The notes beneath the pieces are model-generated. The model did not search any database and was not told where the DNA came from. It saw only the letters and a list, made by a program, of their open reading frames with translations. The position numbers and the translations under genes are program-made. From the NCBI RefSeq assembly GCF_003573695.1, contig NC_039358.1, forward strand, positions 15,934,637 to 15,998,636: DNA of 64,000 nt. Reading direction: 5' to 3'. Positions 35,610 through 48,029 of the stretch are shown in pieces (position 1 is the stretch's first letter; each line of letters begins with the position of its first letter). This DNA is from Papaver somniferum. Taxonomy: Eukaryota > Streptophyta > Magnoliopsida > Ranunculales > Papaveraceae.

Positions 35610-35960
35610 ATGCATTTTGATGATGATCTTAAACTTTAATATGAGGCCGTGAGTTCCAAAGATGTTATTTTTTGGAAAGAGTCTATCAATGATGAAAAAC
35701 ATTCACTTTTATCTAATGCTACTTGAATATTTTATGATTCAGCTCCTGGCATTAAGCCTATAATAAGATGTAAATGAGTATTCAAGAGAAAACTGAATAT
35801 TGATGGTTCACTGATAAGTTCAAAGCCAGATTAGTTGCTAAGGGTTATGAACAAAGGAATGAAATTGATTACTTTGATACATATGCTCATGTTGCTTGCA
35901 TCTCATCTAAAATGACAATTCAACGAAAGAGCTCTAAGAATGCTCTGCAGGGTTCAATCT
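35610..35960 (+). pseudogene. Ty1/copia reverse-transcriptase fragment
   Basis: In shifting frames the plus strand reads F-W-K-E-S-I-N-D-E, then K-W-V-F-K-R-K-L, then K-A-R-L-V-A-K-G-Y-E-Q, followed by D-Y-F-D-T-Y-A. These are the conserved blocks at the start of copia RT. Stops interrupt all pieces, and the rest of the element is missing on both sides. Confidence 0.8.
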
Positions 35961-36119
35961 CATATGTCGTATCCATCAATTTAATTATTTCTAAAAAATA
36001 TTTGGAAAAAAATCCTATATATTCTCAAAAATCATATTATACGAGGAAAGAGAATCTTAAAGATGGACAAATCGGGAGATATTGCCACAGATGGTAGATA
36101 CTACTTTTTATTACAATGG

Positions 36120-36168
36120 GCATGATTTTTCAATACAGACTGTAACATTCTTCATTGAAAAATCATGC
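36120..36168. repeat. 15-bp inverted repeat
   Basis: GCATGATTTTTCAAT (36120-36134) and its exact complement (36154-36168) with 19 bases between. It may be the remains of a small element. No function is evident. Confidence 0.5.
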
Positions 36169-37304
36169 CAACTGCTACAAAAAATATCCCTCAATTCATG
36201 AGGGTATTCCCCAAATATGGTTTCGTCTTAAACCCACCACTATTCACAGTTTTGAATTGCCTTATTATTCCCATTCCTTTTGTATCCTCTCTAAACAAAG
36301 TTACCCGGATACTGTTTGAGTGATCCGACGATCAAGATCGGATATAACTCTTTTGTCTCATACAAAATAATACCCATACTAATTCCGGTTACCCCTTTTG
36401 GTATTCTTGTTCGCCAAAATTGGAATGGAGTTCAATGTTTTATTAGGAAACCTATTATATACAGGGGCTCCAAACTTTGGTTTTTAGTGGCTCTCAAGAT
36501 GGCAAAATAGAGAGTCATGAAATAGTAATCAACAAACCCCTTAACCTATTGATTTTGTTAATGGTAATATCTTCCATTAGTTAGTGTTAATAATTAGATT
36601 AACTAAATTTAGTATGATTAGTAATTAAGTTAGACTAAAAAGATAGACTTGTTTGGTCTTGTGAAAATTGACTCGACATTTTGGTATCTGGCATTAGTGG
36701 GAAATTTTCTCTGCGAATCGGGGGAAAAATTGAGTCATATCAGTAATTTCTAAATTCTTAATTTTTCAATGTTTGATTAGCTTTTCATCTAATTCATGCA
36801 TTTAAGTACTATTGTTTGTCTGTTTAATCACTTTTTCTATATTTCTTTTCTAACTTTTCATTAATCTTTCTGGTATTTTGTTCTCTTATTAATCTATTAT
36901 CTGGGTTTATGGCTTTTTAATTATCTTTTTCCCCTTAACGCTTTTTCTTATTGATTTTTCTCTAATGGCTTTTGCCACTTTTGTTGTTGTGATTATAGCT
37001 TTTGCTGAATATATTCCAAGCTTTTGCTTAAAGGAATATACTGGATTGGATTCAAAGCTTTTGATCACGGTGTTGTTATGAAGAAGTCTCAAAACCGTTT
37101 CAACTCATTAAAACTCAATAGTCCCCCATCCCGCCTCAGAGTCAATTCAAAAAAATTCAAATTCCACCAAGTCAGTTGTTTACAGTTAATTGTTTCCGAA
37201 TTTTTCTGCCACCGTACATTGACAGCTACAAAATTACTCAACATAAAAATACTAAATGCAAATTTCGTTCCCACAAAATTAGGAAAGAAAATCTTTTGCA
37301 TTTA
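36169..37304. other. Intergenic, no gene seen
   Basis: AT-rich DNA between the copia scrap and the solo LTR. Frames here are short and show no family features. Confidence 0.4.
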
Positions 37305-37309
37305 TCTTC
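37305..37309 (+). repeat. Left target duplication (TCTTC) of the solo LTR
   Basis: TCTTC directly precedes the LTR end at 37310 and recurs at 53756-53760 directly after the LTR start at 53755. This supports one original insertion now spread over 16 kb. Confidence 0.8.
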
Positions 37310-39699
37310 TTAAAAGGCGAGGGTACCCAAATACACCACAATATTTTCGTTTGATCACAACCTATTCAATCTCTACCGTGTATAAACCTCTTGGAGCAAC
37401 AATCACTCAAGGAATATTTCAACATGGTGTCCACTTGAAATAGGGTTTGTCCGAACTGGCCTAACACGTGAATAATTATATCAGACAAGTGGAGAAATCC
37501 AATAAACTTTGTGTGATCGTCTATGGATATGAAATCGAGGCAATACTACAACAAAGTGTTCACTTGACCTAAACCTTATAAGATAAATATCAAGTGCCTA
37601 GTTAACGTACAAGTGTAATTACTTTAATTATAATATAAAAAAATTATAATGCGGAAATAAAGTAAAGCATACACCAGAATTTTGTTAACGAGGAAAACTA
37701 CAATCTTGTAGAAAAACCCCAGGACCTAGTCCAGATTTGAATACTCAATGAATTAAGACGCTACAAAAAGTAAACCCGCAATTTCGTGTAGACACTATAA
37801 AGTAAACTAAAATCCTAGTTACTCAGCTTCAACAATATTCTTGATTTGATAATATCTAGCAGAACCGAAGTTCTCAATAGATATTTGATACCCAATATCC
37901 TAGCAGAATAGACGTTCTCTTTAGGAGTAGATCTAGTATATCTTCTTAATGATTCACAACAACTTCTTCTTCAAATCTTCAAAATCTTCAATCTTCGATT
38001 TAATCTTCAAAGTAACAACCTGCATAAACAAACTTGATTCCTTATTGATTTGTCGCACAGAGCGGAGTCTGTTAACAATGGCAAATCAATGAATCTATCT
38101 TATGGATCTAGAAAGACTTAGATCCGTAGAAACGTTGATCTTTTATCTAGTTTGAGTGAACCTTATATTAGAATAAAAGGTTCTCAAGAATAGACAAACT
38201 AGGTGCAATCAAAGATTCAACAACCGTTAGTCAATCAAATCAATCGAAAACAAAAGGTAAACTGCAATTATCTAGTTTACCACCAACGTTACACGCTAGA
38301 GCTTCTCAATCCCAAAGAATACTTTAAACTGAGCGGCCGTAAGAGATTTCGCCTAATTAGGTTACTCTCCTCTCCGAATAGGCGGCTACACCAATAACAA
38401 CAACAAAAGAGTAAATCTGTTGTTACGAAGGATTAGTTTGCTAGAAAGGCAAACTTCGAGTATTTATAGACAAGGAAGTTTGGACACCAAGGAATTTCCA
38501 AAACCGAAAATATTCTCAAGATATTCATTAAAGTACATATTCAGTTTTCATAATTCCTGGAAATGCTCTGTCCAAAAATAAAGATCGAAATCTCTCGGAA
38601 AATCTAATTAGTAAATGCACATTACTAATTCTGTAATTTCCCTACAAAATGAAATTAATAACCTTAATTAAAATATTTTTAACTTACTTATGTTTCGATT
38701 CTGGGATTCTCTTCCCTTAGCCGTTAAGGAATATCTTTGAACAATTAAAGAAATAAACATTCACAACACGTGTTCAAAGTTTGTCGACATCTTAACCTTG
38801 TAAGTTCTCTTTCACACTTACAACCTTGAAACCGATTTGCCACACTTCTACACAAGTTTAGAATTGGTTCATCTGACTTTCAAGAACTATGTAATTGATC
38901 AAACCAACATTCAATCACAATCATGGGTTTACGATTCTACCAAAACAAGTTTCGATTATACCTCCATGAGAGTATTGTGTGTAGTCACACTAGCTTTCCA
39001 AAAATTCGGTTGACTAGGTACTAGGATCGGTTCCCCACATATGTTAGAGCATTGCTCGGTCGAACACGCATGCGTTGCTATCTCAAGCATGTTTGTCAAT
39101 GTTAGTGATCAAAACTATAAGTCTTGATATCTAGTATACTATATCTAAGTCTCGGACTAGGATAGAAAGTGTAGTTGAGCTCAAGGACTTCATGGCGATT
39201 CATCATACAAAAAAAAGAACTACTCAAGGAACCGGTGGAACTTCTCGATAAAAAGGTATGTGAAGACTTGAACTTATCTATCACTCAAAAGTCTATCTAC
39301 TCTATCTCCTACTTCTTGAGACAAAAATTGTATGCTATATATATCCTTAGATTATACACATTTGGTATTTCGAGCCGAGTATACCTCGCTTATCTATATC
39401 TCGAAATATGTGTTGGTAAGCATTTCGCTTCAACCATGTTTATCTTTACCTAGTGACGAAACTCATGATATGTTTCAATCACTTTGAAAATTTCTTTGAG
39501 GAGAAATAGTGTAACAACTGTATAACGTCCTCTAAGAATGTTTCAGTGGTTGGAATGAGAGTTTAGATTACATAACCAATGATGGACATAAGTATTGTTG
39601 TGGAAACACATATGTGCATAAGTACTATCCCTTGAACCAAAGTTTGCGAACTTTGTTGATCAAGAGAAACCGGAAGAATGGCTTATTGTCAAGTCCGCG

Positions 39700-39790
39700 A
39701 ACTGCCGAACTTCTCATCCCGAGAAATTCTGCTGGAGTTGACAAACTAGCTGTGTCCGCGAACCGGCGGAAAGTCTTTGGCGAGATTTTC
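39700..39790 (+). repeat. 91-bp direct repeat flanking the inserted block (second copy 43142-43232)
   Basis: The host LTR segment from AACTGCCGAAC to GAGATTTTC is present on both sides of the 3.35-kb insertion with only a few differences. The 3' LTR has it once. It is far longer than a normal transposon target duplication. Confidence 0.85.
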
Positions 39791-42700
39791 TTACTACTCA
39801 AAATAATTACACTTTCTTACTACTCAAAATATAAATATAGCAAGGGCAATAAAGGATCGTTCACACAGAGAGGTCTAGGTTGTCGTTTGTTTCGATTTCT
39901 TATATAAACAAAGAGGGTTTTTTTTCTGATTTTATATAAAGGATATTAAACTAAAAACAAACAAAGCAAAGCAAGCACGTAAATATGCGAAGATATTGGT
40001 TAAGGATTTCGTCTTCAGTCACAAATATGTTTTCGACACTAACTAGAATTGATATTTTAATCTCCACTTTTATCAAAGGCCCTAGGATACCTTGATCGCA
40101 AGTTTATCCCGTAAATCTCCTCTTATCATCAACAAACACATTAAAAGATGTGAATATGAATTCTATCTAAGAGAACAACCTAACGTGTAAAAGCACTAAT
40201 CAAGTTTAATTCCCTAAAGCATTAAGTTTTATGAAATCAGGTCAATCAAAGCAACCGAACGTGGAAAATGCACTAATCCGATTCAACAAAGGTTATGACT
40301 CACTTGTGACTACTAGGATGTATCACTACAAGCAATATTCACAATTATGCTACTTGTAGTCAAGGTGTATCACGTTTACGTATAATAAACCCTAAACTAG
40401 CAATAGATATGATTACGAGTTCTACCAATTTGCAACTTGACAAAACTAACAATTAATCATACATGGCGATATTTCTAGCGAATCATAATCGATAAAACAT
40501 GAGACAAAACTAATTTATTGAGCACAACCCATGTTTGGAAATCCAACTTATTCCTTAACCAAAAGATAATTAGCTACACATGTTCATGGAGTTCATCCAA
40601 AGAAGAGATAAATCTATCATGTTCACACAAACCCTAGAACAAAAAAGTAGAGACCAAGATAAGATATCTATAAATTAGTAGAGGAGTTCCTTTTATATCT
40701 ATCCTTCTTTCCCCTACCAATTCTCTGTTCAGGTCAGCACAAATCATGGCAAGTTCGCCCAGTACCAAGCCTGTCTAGCCCATACAATATCAGGCCCAAG
40801 TCCATCTGAGTAAGCTGTTGGATCGGTGAGTCAACTCGCCGTTGATGAAATCCGGCAGAGTTTACCCATTTATGGCATGTTCCTGGCCATAATTTCAGGT
40901 CGTTTTTAAATCCTTCTCTGCACTCCTAGGATTCATCTATTTCACATAACAGCTTCTTCACTAGTCTCAGCTGCTTCCACTGCACAGTTCAAGTCCATAC
41001 TGCATTCTCATACCTAGCTGCCATCAACTTCAAGCACACATTCATTCCATACGACCCACATTCATATTTTGCAACCTCAAAGCGACTCCTGCAATTTTTC
41101 ACCTGAACCTGACTTGACTGCAACTTCTTGAATCTTCTCCTGCAATATCACAAACAAAGACAACCAGTTCAAACCTCCAACTGCAGCTGCAACGTATCAG
41201 TATCACTGCCTGCATCATCACCGCTTCTGCCTCAGACTCAATACTCCAATCCAACTGTAGTTCAACCAATGCATCTGTCACAACCATCCAGCTCAGTTCA
41301 TTTCTGCTCCTAGCCTTCAGCTTCACCTGAATTGCAGCTGCAATAACTTAGCCATCACCATCACTTGCAATTCACCAGCACAAGCCTCATAACACAAATT
41401 ATTCAGTTCATATCACCAGCTCTTCCTTCCTTGAACTAGTCCATAATTCAATCACCACCAGCAGTCTCGCATACAACCATCACTACCAGAACTCATGACT
41501 ATCGGCATCTGCAAGTCCCCTGCAACTCCTGGCAACACTCATCACCTACATTTCTTACCTGCGATAACGCCATATCCTTTGGCTCCACACCTGCATCATT
41601 TCAGCTGCTCTATTCCCAGCTGCTACACTTGCAGTCTGCAAACACCAGTCTTCTTCTACCACCAACTACAATCCCGTGCAGCTCCACATCATTCACAACT
41701 CAAACTGCCATCTTGTAGCTTCAAATGCATAACTGCTCAACCATAGCATCATCACCAGGTCCATCTCCTGCCATTCCAACCAAGTCACTGCATCTGTAAC
41801 ACAATCTGCTTCTCTTTACAGTACCACTGCATTAAACCCATTTCAAAGAACCTCTATCTTGTTAAACCAACTCAAAAACAACTTCATAATCTTCTTGTTC
41901 TCATCTCAGTCATAACCTTATCCCTGCAAGCATTCTAATATGCATTCATTACCAGCACACATACTACTTCTTTTGGTTGGTGCAAGCGTGCAATCACCAG
42001 CTTCATCTGAACAGCAACAACCTCAACCCTTTACAGATTCATGCTCAAATTCCTTTCACAGATCCACCAGAGGCTAGTACACAACCATCAAATCCATATC
42101 AACTGTTTCAGCTTCATAGTCGAATCAATCACAAATTCGACTCCAACCCATCTTTCTTCATTACTGTTCAACCCTTAATTTCATCTTCTCAACAGCGGCA
42201 ATTCTTTCTTCTTTCTGATGATTGGAAATCAACCCCCATCACTCACCATATCCCCTTTCAAATCTTCATTCCAAGGTTTCAATTTCCCGATCTATATTCT
42301 TTCAAACCCTTAAACAGAACCATCTTCTCTTTCACGGCATCAATCAATTCAGAGCCAAGAACCCTAATTCTGTACATCAAAAGAACCATCAGACCTTCAA
42401 GCTTCACCACCAACTGCAATAATTTGAATTCCAGAACCCATCAGAATCTTTTCGTTATTCCCTGTCCTTCTCTGCTTCAGTAATCATCAAACCCCCACCA
42501 GTTTCTTCTCATATGTTTGATTTTAAAATCTCACAGATCCCCTTTTGTTCTTCTCCCATTTCAACAGCAAACTCTCGACTGGAGCTTAATCTTCGATCAG
42601 CGGAAGCTACATCTCCTCCATCATCACTCGGAATAATGGTGCCGCCGTAACCTCCCTAGTTTCCATTTCATTTTCCTTTGAATCTTCTTCATATTCTCTG

Positions 42701-43141
42701 TTGACGATGACGGCAGCTTGAATTACTTTGATCGACATCTCTTCCATCTCTGAGGGTTCATTCCTCTCTGAATAACGAACGAGAATGATGGAGAGATGAT
42801 TTACTCTCGATTTAAGGGTTTTGTAAGAAATGAAGGTGGATGCAGCCACCCAAGTCCGGCAGATAAGGGGTAACCAGCTCATTCATGGCTTGTCGGTTCC
42901 AGATAACTGACACTCCATTCGCTTTCTTCTTGCAACTTTAGCAGGCTCCAAATATCAGTCGCCAGCGAAGTGACCTTTTCGCCTTTTATGCTCCAAATGT
43001 ACGATTTATCCTTCTTTTGCTCCAAATGACTCCAAAGTATCTAAACACTCAAAAGTAAACATAAGATACGCAATTCACAAGAATAATAGCAAAGAAAGCA
43101 TAAATACTAGATATAAAATTAGGTGTTTTAGACACCTATCA
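39791..43141 (-). repeat. Ty3/gypsy LTR-like block inserted in the 5' LTR
   Basis: 3351 bp. On the minus strand it starts TGATAGGTGTCTAAAACACC at 43141, the terminal hairpin style of Athila/Tat LTRs (compare TGATAGACAC at 15163). The other end has two tandem TTACTACTCAAAAT units (39791-39830). No PBS, PPT or coding region is evident. 40900-42600 is unusually C-rich, with frequent CTGCA words. Interpreted as a solo LTR or LTR fragment; the far end does not finish in CA, so it may be truncated. Confidence 0.5.
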
Positions 43142-43744
43142 AACTGCCGAACTTCTCATCCGGAGAAATTCTGCTGGAGTTGACAAACTAGCTGCGTCCG
43201 CGAACCGGCGAAAAGTCTTTGCCGAGATTTTCTGCTGGAGTTTGTAAACTCTGCCCGGTTGCTTAAGTCCGTGAACCTAGTGAGCGAACTTAAGAAGGTT
43301 ATATATTTGAAGATGATTTCTGAACTTAAACTTATAAAGACTAAGGAATGCAAATTGCAACCCGTGGCTATAAAAATCATGAACCGATTCAAGTGAATCA
43401 AATCATCTTTGCTTCAATTGTGTCTTGTGTAGTACATAATATTTCTTTAAAATTGAAGACCTCTATAACTAGTTCATTTGAGTCATTTGAACTAGTTATG
43501 GTGAAGAAGAATATGGTTGGTATGAAATGATCATAAGGCTAACCTTTTAGTTAACTATTTTGAACCAACAATGTACACGTTTGGGTACAGTTAACAAACC
43601 TAGAAGCGTGCATTTCATTTGTGTATAACAAGCTAAGTTTTCGATCTAACGGTTGAGAAATATTATCTTGAATCTAAATCAGGTGTTCATCTAACGGTGG
43701 ATATTGTTTGCTTTGTGACCATGGCGAAACCCTGATTTGAAAGA

Positions 43745-43753
43745 CTATATAAG
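43745..43753 (+). promoter_or_regulatory. LTR TATA box (also at 51683-51691)
   Basis: CTATATAAG in the same context (AAGGGGACATCTAGCAAC follows) in all four LTRs of the sister elements. On the minus copy it is at 55300-55308 and, altered to TATATA, near 61618-61626. Likely core promoter of the family. Confidence 0.65.
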
Positions 43754-44901
43754 GGGACATCTAGCAACTCTGAAAAACTAATCCTCACACGTCACGTGTG
43801 ATACTAGTTTGCGTGCTAGAGTCGTTTCTCCTTTAACCTTTGGTTTTCTTCTTCTAAAACCAGGTTAACGACTTAAAGACTTCATTGGGATTGCGAAGCC
43901 AGACCGATACTACTTTTATGGTAGTTGTGTGATCTGATCTTGCATCTTCTATCGTACGAGTACAATCAGATTGATTGGCTTGATATTAATATCTCTGATA
44001 TAAAAGATATAAAAAGTAATCACAAACATCTTCGTCTCATTGTTTGTGATTCCGCAACATCTTGTTTCGCTACCATACGATTAAGATTTTTGTGAGGTGA
44101 TTGATTTATCTAGGCTATTCTTGAGGAATATAATACCGGTTATCAATCGGTTCCTGTTCACCTTGATTATTATCAAAAGAGGGAACAAAAACTTTAGGGT
44201 TTTTCTGTGGGAGACAGATTGATCCTTTGATAGACTTGTCTATGTGAGACAGATTTGTTTATTATCAAAGCCTGCGATTTTGGGTCGTAGCAACTCTTAG
44301 TTGTGGGTGAGATCAACTAAGGGAATCAAGTGCGCAGTATCCTGCTGGGATCAGAGGCGTAGGGAGTACAACTGTACCTTTGATCAGTGATAGACTGATT
44401 GGGGTTCAACTACAGTCCATTCCGAAGTTAGCTTGGAGTAGGCTAGTGTCTGTAGCGGCTTAATACAGTGTGTGTTCAATCTGGACTAGGTCCCGGGGTT
44501 TTTTTCTGCATTTGCGGTTTCCTCGTTAACAAAATTTCTGGTGTCTGTGTTATTTCAGTTTCTGCATTATATTATTTTATCTGTATAATTGAAATTATAC
44601 AGGTTGTGCGTTAGATCATCAATTAGAGTAATCTAATCTTTGGTTGTTGATTGTCATTGATTGATCCTTGGATATTGGTCTTTGGTACCATCCAAGTTAT
44701 TCCTTGTGTTTGATTAAAAACTCGCTGATTTCTATTAGCTCGAGTAAATCAAAACAAGAGAGAGATATTAACTCCTTGAGATACTTTTACCGAGATTGAG
44801 TCTGACTGTCTAGTTGATTCTCCAGAAAGTATTTCGGAGTTAGTCCATACAGATTGCTAAGCGAAATATTGGGTGGTGTTGTTAGACCCCCGCTTTTTCA
44901 A

Positions 44902-44914
44902 TTGGTATCAGAGC
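44902..44914 (+). promoter_or_regulatory. Primer-binding site, initiator tRNA-Met type (plus copy)
   Basis: TTGGTATCAGAGC one base after the 5' LTR end matches the full canonical site. Confidence 0.88.
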
Positions 44915-44966
44915 AGGCAAACACGTTTAAGACCTTACAAGTCCGTGTTTGTAGCGATCTGACTCT

Positions 44967-46476
44967 ATGGACAGAGGTGTTGTCTCTATTAACGTACCAC
45001 CAGTCTTTGGTGGCTCTAATTACTTGTGGTGGAAAATTATTATGCGAGCTTTTCTTCAAGCGCGTGATTTTCAATCATGGGTATATGTTGTTAATGGCTA
45101 TGATGCTCCCGTCGTGGCAGTTGGAGATATAAAGGTTCCCAAGAATATTGGTGAATATAGTCCTTCCGAGCTACTTGATGCAAAGCAAAACTCCGACGGT
45201 TTGAATGCCATCATACATGCCATTACCCTACACCTTCAGCACCATGTGTCAAATTGCACTAGGTCTAAAGATGCTTGGGATATCTTAGAAAACGTATTCG
45301 AAGGAAATACTAGTGAAAAGGAAGCTAGACTTCAAAATCTGAATTCCAATTGGGAAAATCTTCGTATGGCAGATAATGAATCGACTGATCTTTTACCATA
45401 AAGTGTCTGAAATTGTTAATGCATCATTTGCATTGGATAAGACCATTCCTGAAGGACATTGTGATGAAAATCCTCAGATCGCTGTCATCAAGATACGATT
45501 CTAAGAAGCATGCCATCATTGAGGGAAATAACCCTGATTCACTTTCCAAGACTTCACTAATTGGAAAGTTAATAATTCTTGATCAAGAGACAGGAAAAAC
45601 GTTCGCACTCAACGCTGTGAACAAACCTGAGATGTCTTCCTCTCACCTGTCCTGGGCTGATGAATGTGATCATTCACTAGTAGTCAAAGAGGTCAAGAAT
45701 CTAATAAAAAGAAATAATAGATTTGCAGGTTTTCCATCTTCTCTGGTTGCTGAAAATAATTCAACAGAAGACAATACTTCTCAATATAACTCAGATGAGT
45801 CTAACTGGTGCAATAGATTTAGTGCCCTTACTTCATATTCTCTTTCAACTTCAAATTCTGGTTCGGAACTTGAATTTGACACTGAGTTGGTTGATCTCCT
45901 GAATAAATAGATTCTTCAAGAGAACCTTCGTCTTAAAGCCTCCTTGAGGAATGTTGAATCATCACTCTAGACGAAAAATATTGAGATAGAGCATCTTCAT
46001 ATTAATTTCGTCAAATGTCTCTAAAGTAAGAAGAGATTAATTCTCTCAGAGATGACATGCAAAGGCTGTCTGGAAGCTCTGACAAAATTGCAGCAATGTT
46101 GTTTGGTCAGAGATCTATTGGAAACAATCATGGTTTAGGATTCAAAAGAAAAACAGCAAAAGTGATGGATTCTGTAAATCAGGAAACAATGATTGGGTGT
46201 TGTGTCAAACAGGAAAAATTACATGAAGATGAAAAATCCACATTGATCTGCTCCTTCTGTGGACACTCAAGGCATGATAAAGATACATGTTGGAGATTCA
46301 AGAAAAGCAACAAAAGAGTCACCAAACTTCAAAAGAACATGCAAAGAGTGAGTCTGGATAAAGATAAGCAAGGTAAATATTCCAGAAGAAGTAAGAAATA
46401 TGTTAGCACATCCAACAATGACAAGCCACGAAAAAACAAGGGAAGTGGGCATTTGGCCCGTCCAGTCACCAACTGA
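44967..46476 (+). pseudogene. Sirevirus-like gag with coiled coil and CCHC knuckle (plus copy)
   Basis: The ATG at 44967 opens a gag of the UBN2/DUF4219 type: an N-terminal Y-L-W-W-K block, a central L-Q-N-L-N-S-x-W-E-N-L region and a V-M-K-I-L-R-S-L motif. It lies in three frame pieces (44967-45401, 45413-45910, 46057-46476). After the capsid-like part comes an acidic Ser-rich region, a heptad-like stretch around 45905-46050 broken by stops, a G-L-G-F-K motif near 46137, and a knuckle C-S-F-C-G-H-S-R-H-D-K-D-T-C near 46252-46293, then a Lys-rich tail ending at 46476. The tail is the classic Sirevirus gag architecture. At least two frameshifts and two stops disable it. Confidence 0.85.
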
Positions 46477-46685
46477 ATGGTGATGTTTGCCTTCTCATAT
46501 TTATCTTGGGAAATATGAGAAGTGTCTGAGAAGTGGCTCAAGTCAATGTTCGTGAATTTCAGTTTATATTTGTGTAGGTAATCTTATTTTTAGATTCTTG
46601 GAAGACTGTGTCAAAATGTTATAGGGTTTGACACTTATAAATCTCCTTTTATTGTTTGTTTTCTCCTTCTTTCAATTACGTTCTC

Positions 46686-47102
46686 ATGGCTCATGTAACT
46701 AGAGGTACTACCAAAAGAGATGCAGTAGAAGCAGTCAATGTACATTTGTGCAAAGGAATCATTTCCTCGAGAATGATAAAGAAGAAGTCAACAACTAATG
46801 GAGAAGGTTCTTCCTCTAACTGTCTGTTTTCTGTTTGTCGTGCTAGAGACATGGTGAAATTTTTCATCAACAAGCGAAATGATTTAAAATCTCGAATCAT
46901 TTCCTATTTGGAAGAGATAACTCACTATGAACAAAGGTTATCTCTGACCAAGAATACCCTGCGTGATCTAAAAAGAGAACTTAGTGAGTTAACTGATATT
47001 TCTGAAGATATAGAGGAATTAAACGATCCCATAATCAATGGATTTTTCAATAATAAGAAGGAATTTTATGTAAATGCTCTGAGAAAGATCTATAATGCCT
47101 AG
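46686..47102 (+). CDS. Accessory coiled-coil protein of the plus-copy element
   Basis: An intact 138-residue frame starting at ATG 46686, about 210 bases after the gag stop. Residues 1-50 are basic and variable in character. Residues 55-110 form a predicted coiled coil with regular Leu/Ile spacing (R-N-D-L-K-S-R-I ... L-K-R-E-L-S-E-L), and the C-terminus is polar. I recognise no family. The minus-strand sister element has a different coiled-coil frame in the same position (58307-58636). Inference: an accessory protein that could oligomerise, perhaps with gag. It may also be captured host sequence. Confidence 0.5.
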   Translation: MAHVTRGTTKRDAVEAVNVHLCKGIISSRMIKKKSTTNGEGSSSNCLFSVCRARDMVKFFINKRNDLKSRIISYLEEITHYEQRLSLTKNTLRDLKRELSELTDISEDIEELNDPIINGFFNNKKEFYVNALRKIYNA

Positions 47103-47232
47103 TAAGTCTTATTTTTGGTTTAGTTGGAAGAATAACTAGTGCTCGAATAGCAATGATTGTGACTACACATAGCTATTATTTTCATCTTCTTGTTCTTTTT
47201 TTAGGTTTATTGGTATTAAATTATAAAAATAT

Positions 47233-47451
47233 TTGGAGGAGGATGCTTTGCAGTATTTAATCTTTATGATTTGTTATATTGCAGTTTGTTATAGGATATT
47301 GGTGTTTACGCCCGTGAACTATGTTGTCCCATATTTTGTCAAAAGTAAAGTCGTTCATGATCGGTATTCATGTAATGATTTAAGGATGAATAGACTTTTG
47401 ACATATACAAAAGTTAATCCTATATATTGTCAATTCTTTGATGGAAGATAG
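47233..47451 (+). other. Segment conserved between sister elements, small frame without ATG
   Basis: The 72-codon open stretch has no ATG at its start (it would begin at TTG) and matches 57938-58144 closely at DNA and amino-acid level, including Y-F-V-K-S-K-V-V-H-D and M-N-R-L-L-T-Y-T-K-V. Both copies stay open over about 68 codons. It could be a short hydrophobic peptide using the inner ATG (M-I-C-Y-I-A) or simply conserved non-coding sequence of the element. Confidence 0.3.
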
Positions 47452-47612
47452 GTTAAAATCTTTTGTGTTCAAGAATTGTGTCTATTAAAAATCGTTATGC
47501 AAATAGTGATGGAAGATAGAATGAATCCTTGTGTATACCACAATATTGATCTTCACTGATCCATATTTTATGTAATACTGTGAGGCTCCGTAATGTGTCC
47601 TATGTTGAGCAC

Positions 47613-48029
47613 TATAGCTCCCCCAAATCTAGCAGCTGAACTAATCCAAGAGATTCGTCAGAGACGAAAAACATAAGAAGAAGAAGAAGAAGAAGAAACG
47701 AGCTTATCTATTCGATTGGGATAAGACCCACGACAACTGATAAATTTACTCTCCAAATTGATATGGGTAGTCCAGGTCGGTCCAGAGCAAAAAGACTATT
47801 TTGCCCTTCATACCAATGATATCTCATTCGTCCCGTATCCGATTAACACGTTCGAGTAGTCCATTCTGCATAACTTTTTAATCCATATCCAACGGTACCA
47901 GTTTCGTATCCAAATCGTTGTTAGATTAATTATTATTAATTAACATTCGTGTTAAACCAATCGAGTTATTATCGGCTAAGCCGTCTTTTGACTGGTCTAA
48001 TAGTGTTGACGAACTTGAGGGTCTTTACA
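47613..48029 (-). repeat. 3' LTR of the miniature gypsy element
   Basis: 417 bp, matching 48723-49195. Its outer end reads TATAG where the other copy has TGTAG, a transition in the terminal CA. Confidence 0.85.

Larger units (their letters stand above)
39042..44900 (+). repeat. 5' LTR of the plus copy, interrupted
   Basis: Without the inserted block (39791-43141) and one copy of a 91-bp duplication it is about 2417 bp, close to the 2427 bp of the 3' LTR. It contains a TATA box at 43745-43753, at the same place as 51683-51691 in the 3' LTR. Confidence 0.88.

Noticed and set aside
37024..37443. 139-codon plus-strand frame
   Set aside because: It crosses the left border of the solo LTR and its target duplication, so it is an accidental frame over two unrelated sequences.
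41977..42483. 168-codon plus-strand frame, Pro/Ser/Gln-rich
   Set aside because: It lies in the C-rich middle of the inserted gypsy LTR-like block. Overlapping frames of similar composition exist on both strands, which points to base composition and not coding.
42607..42882. 91-codon minus-strand frame with acidic stretches
   Set aside because: Within the LTR-like block and without any recognisable domain; the overlap with LTR sequence makes coding unlikely.
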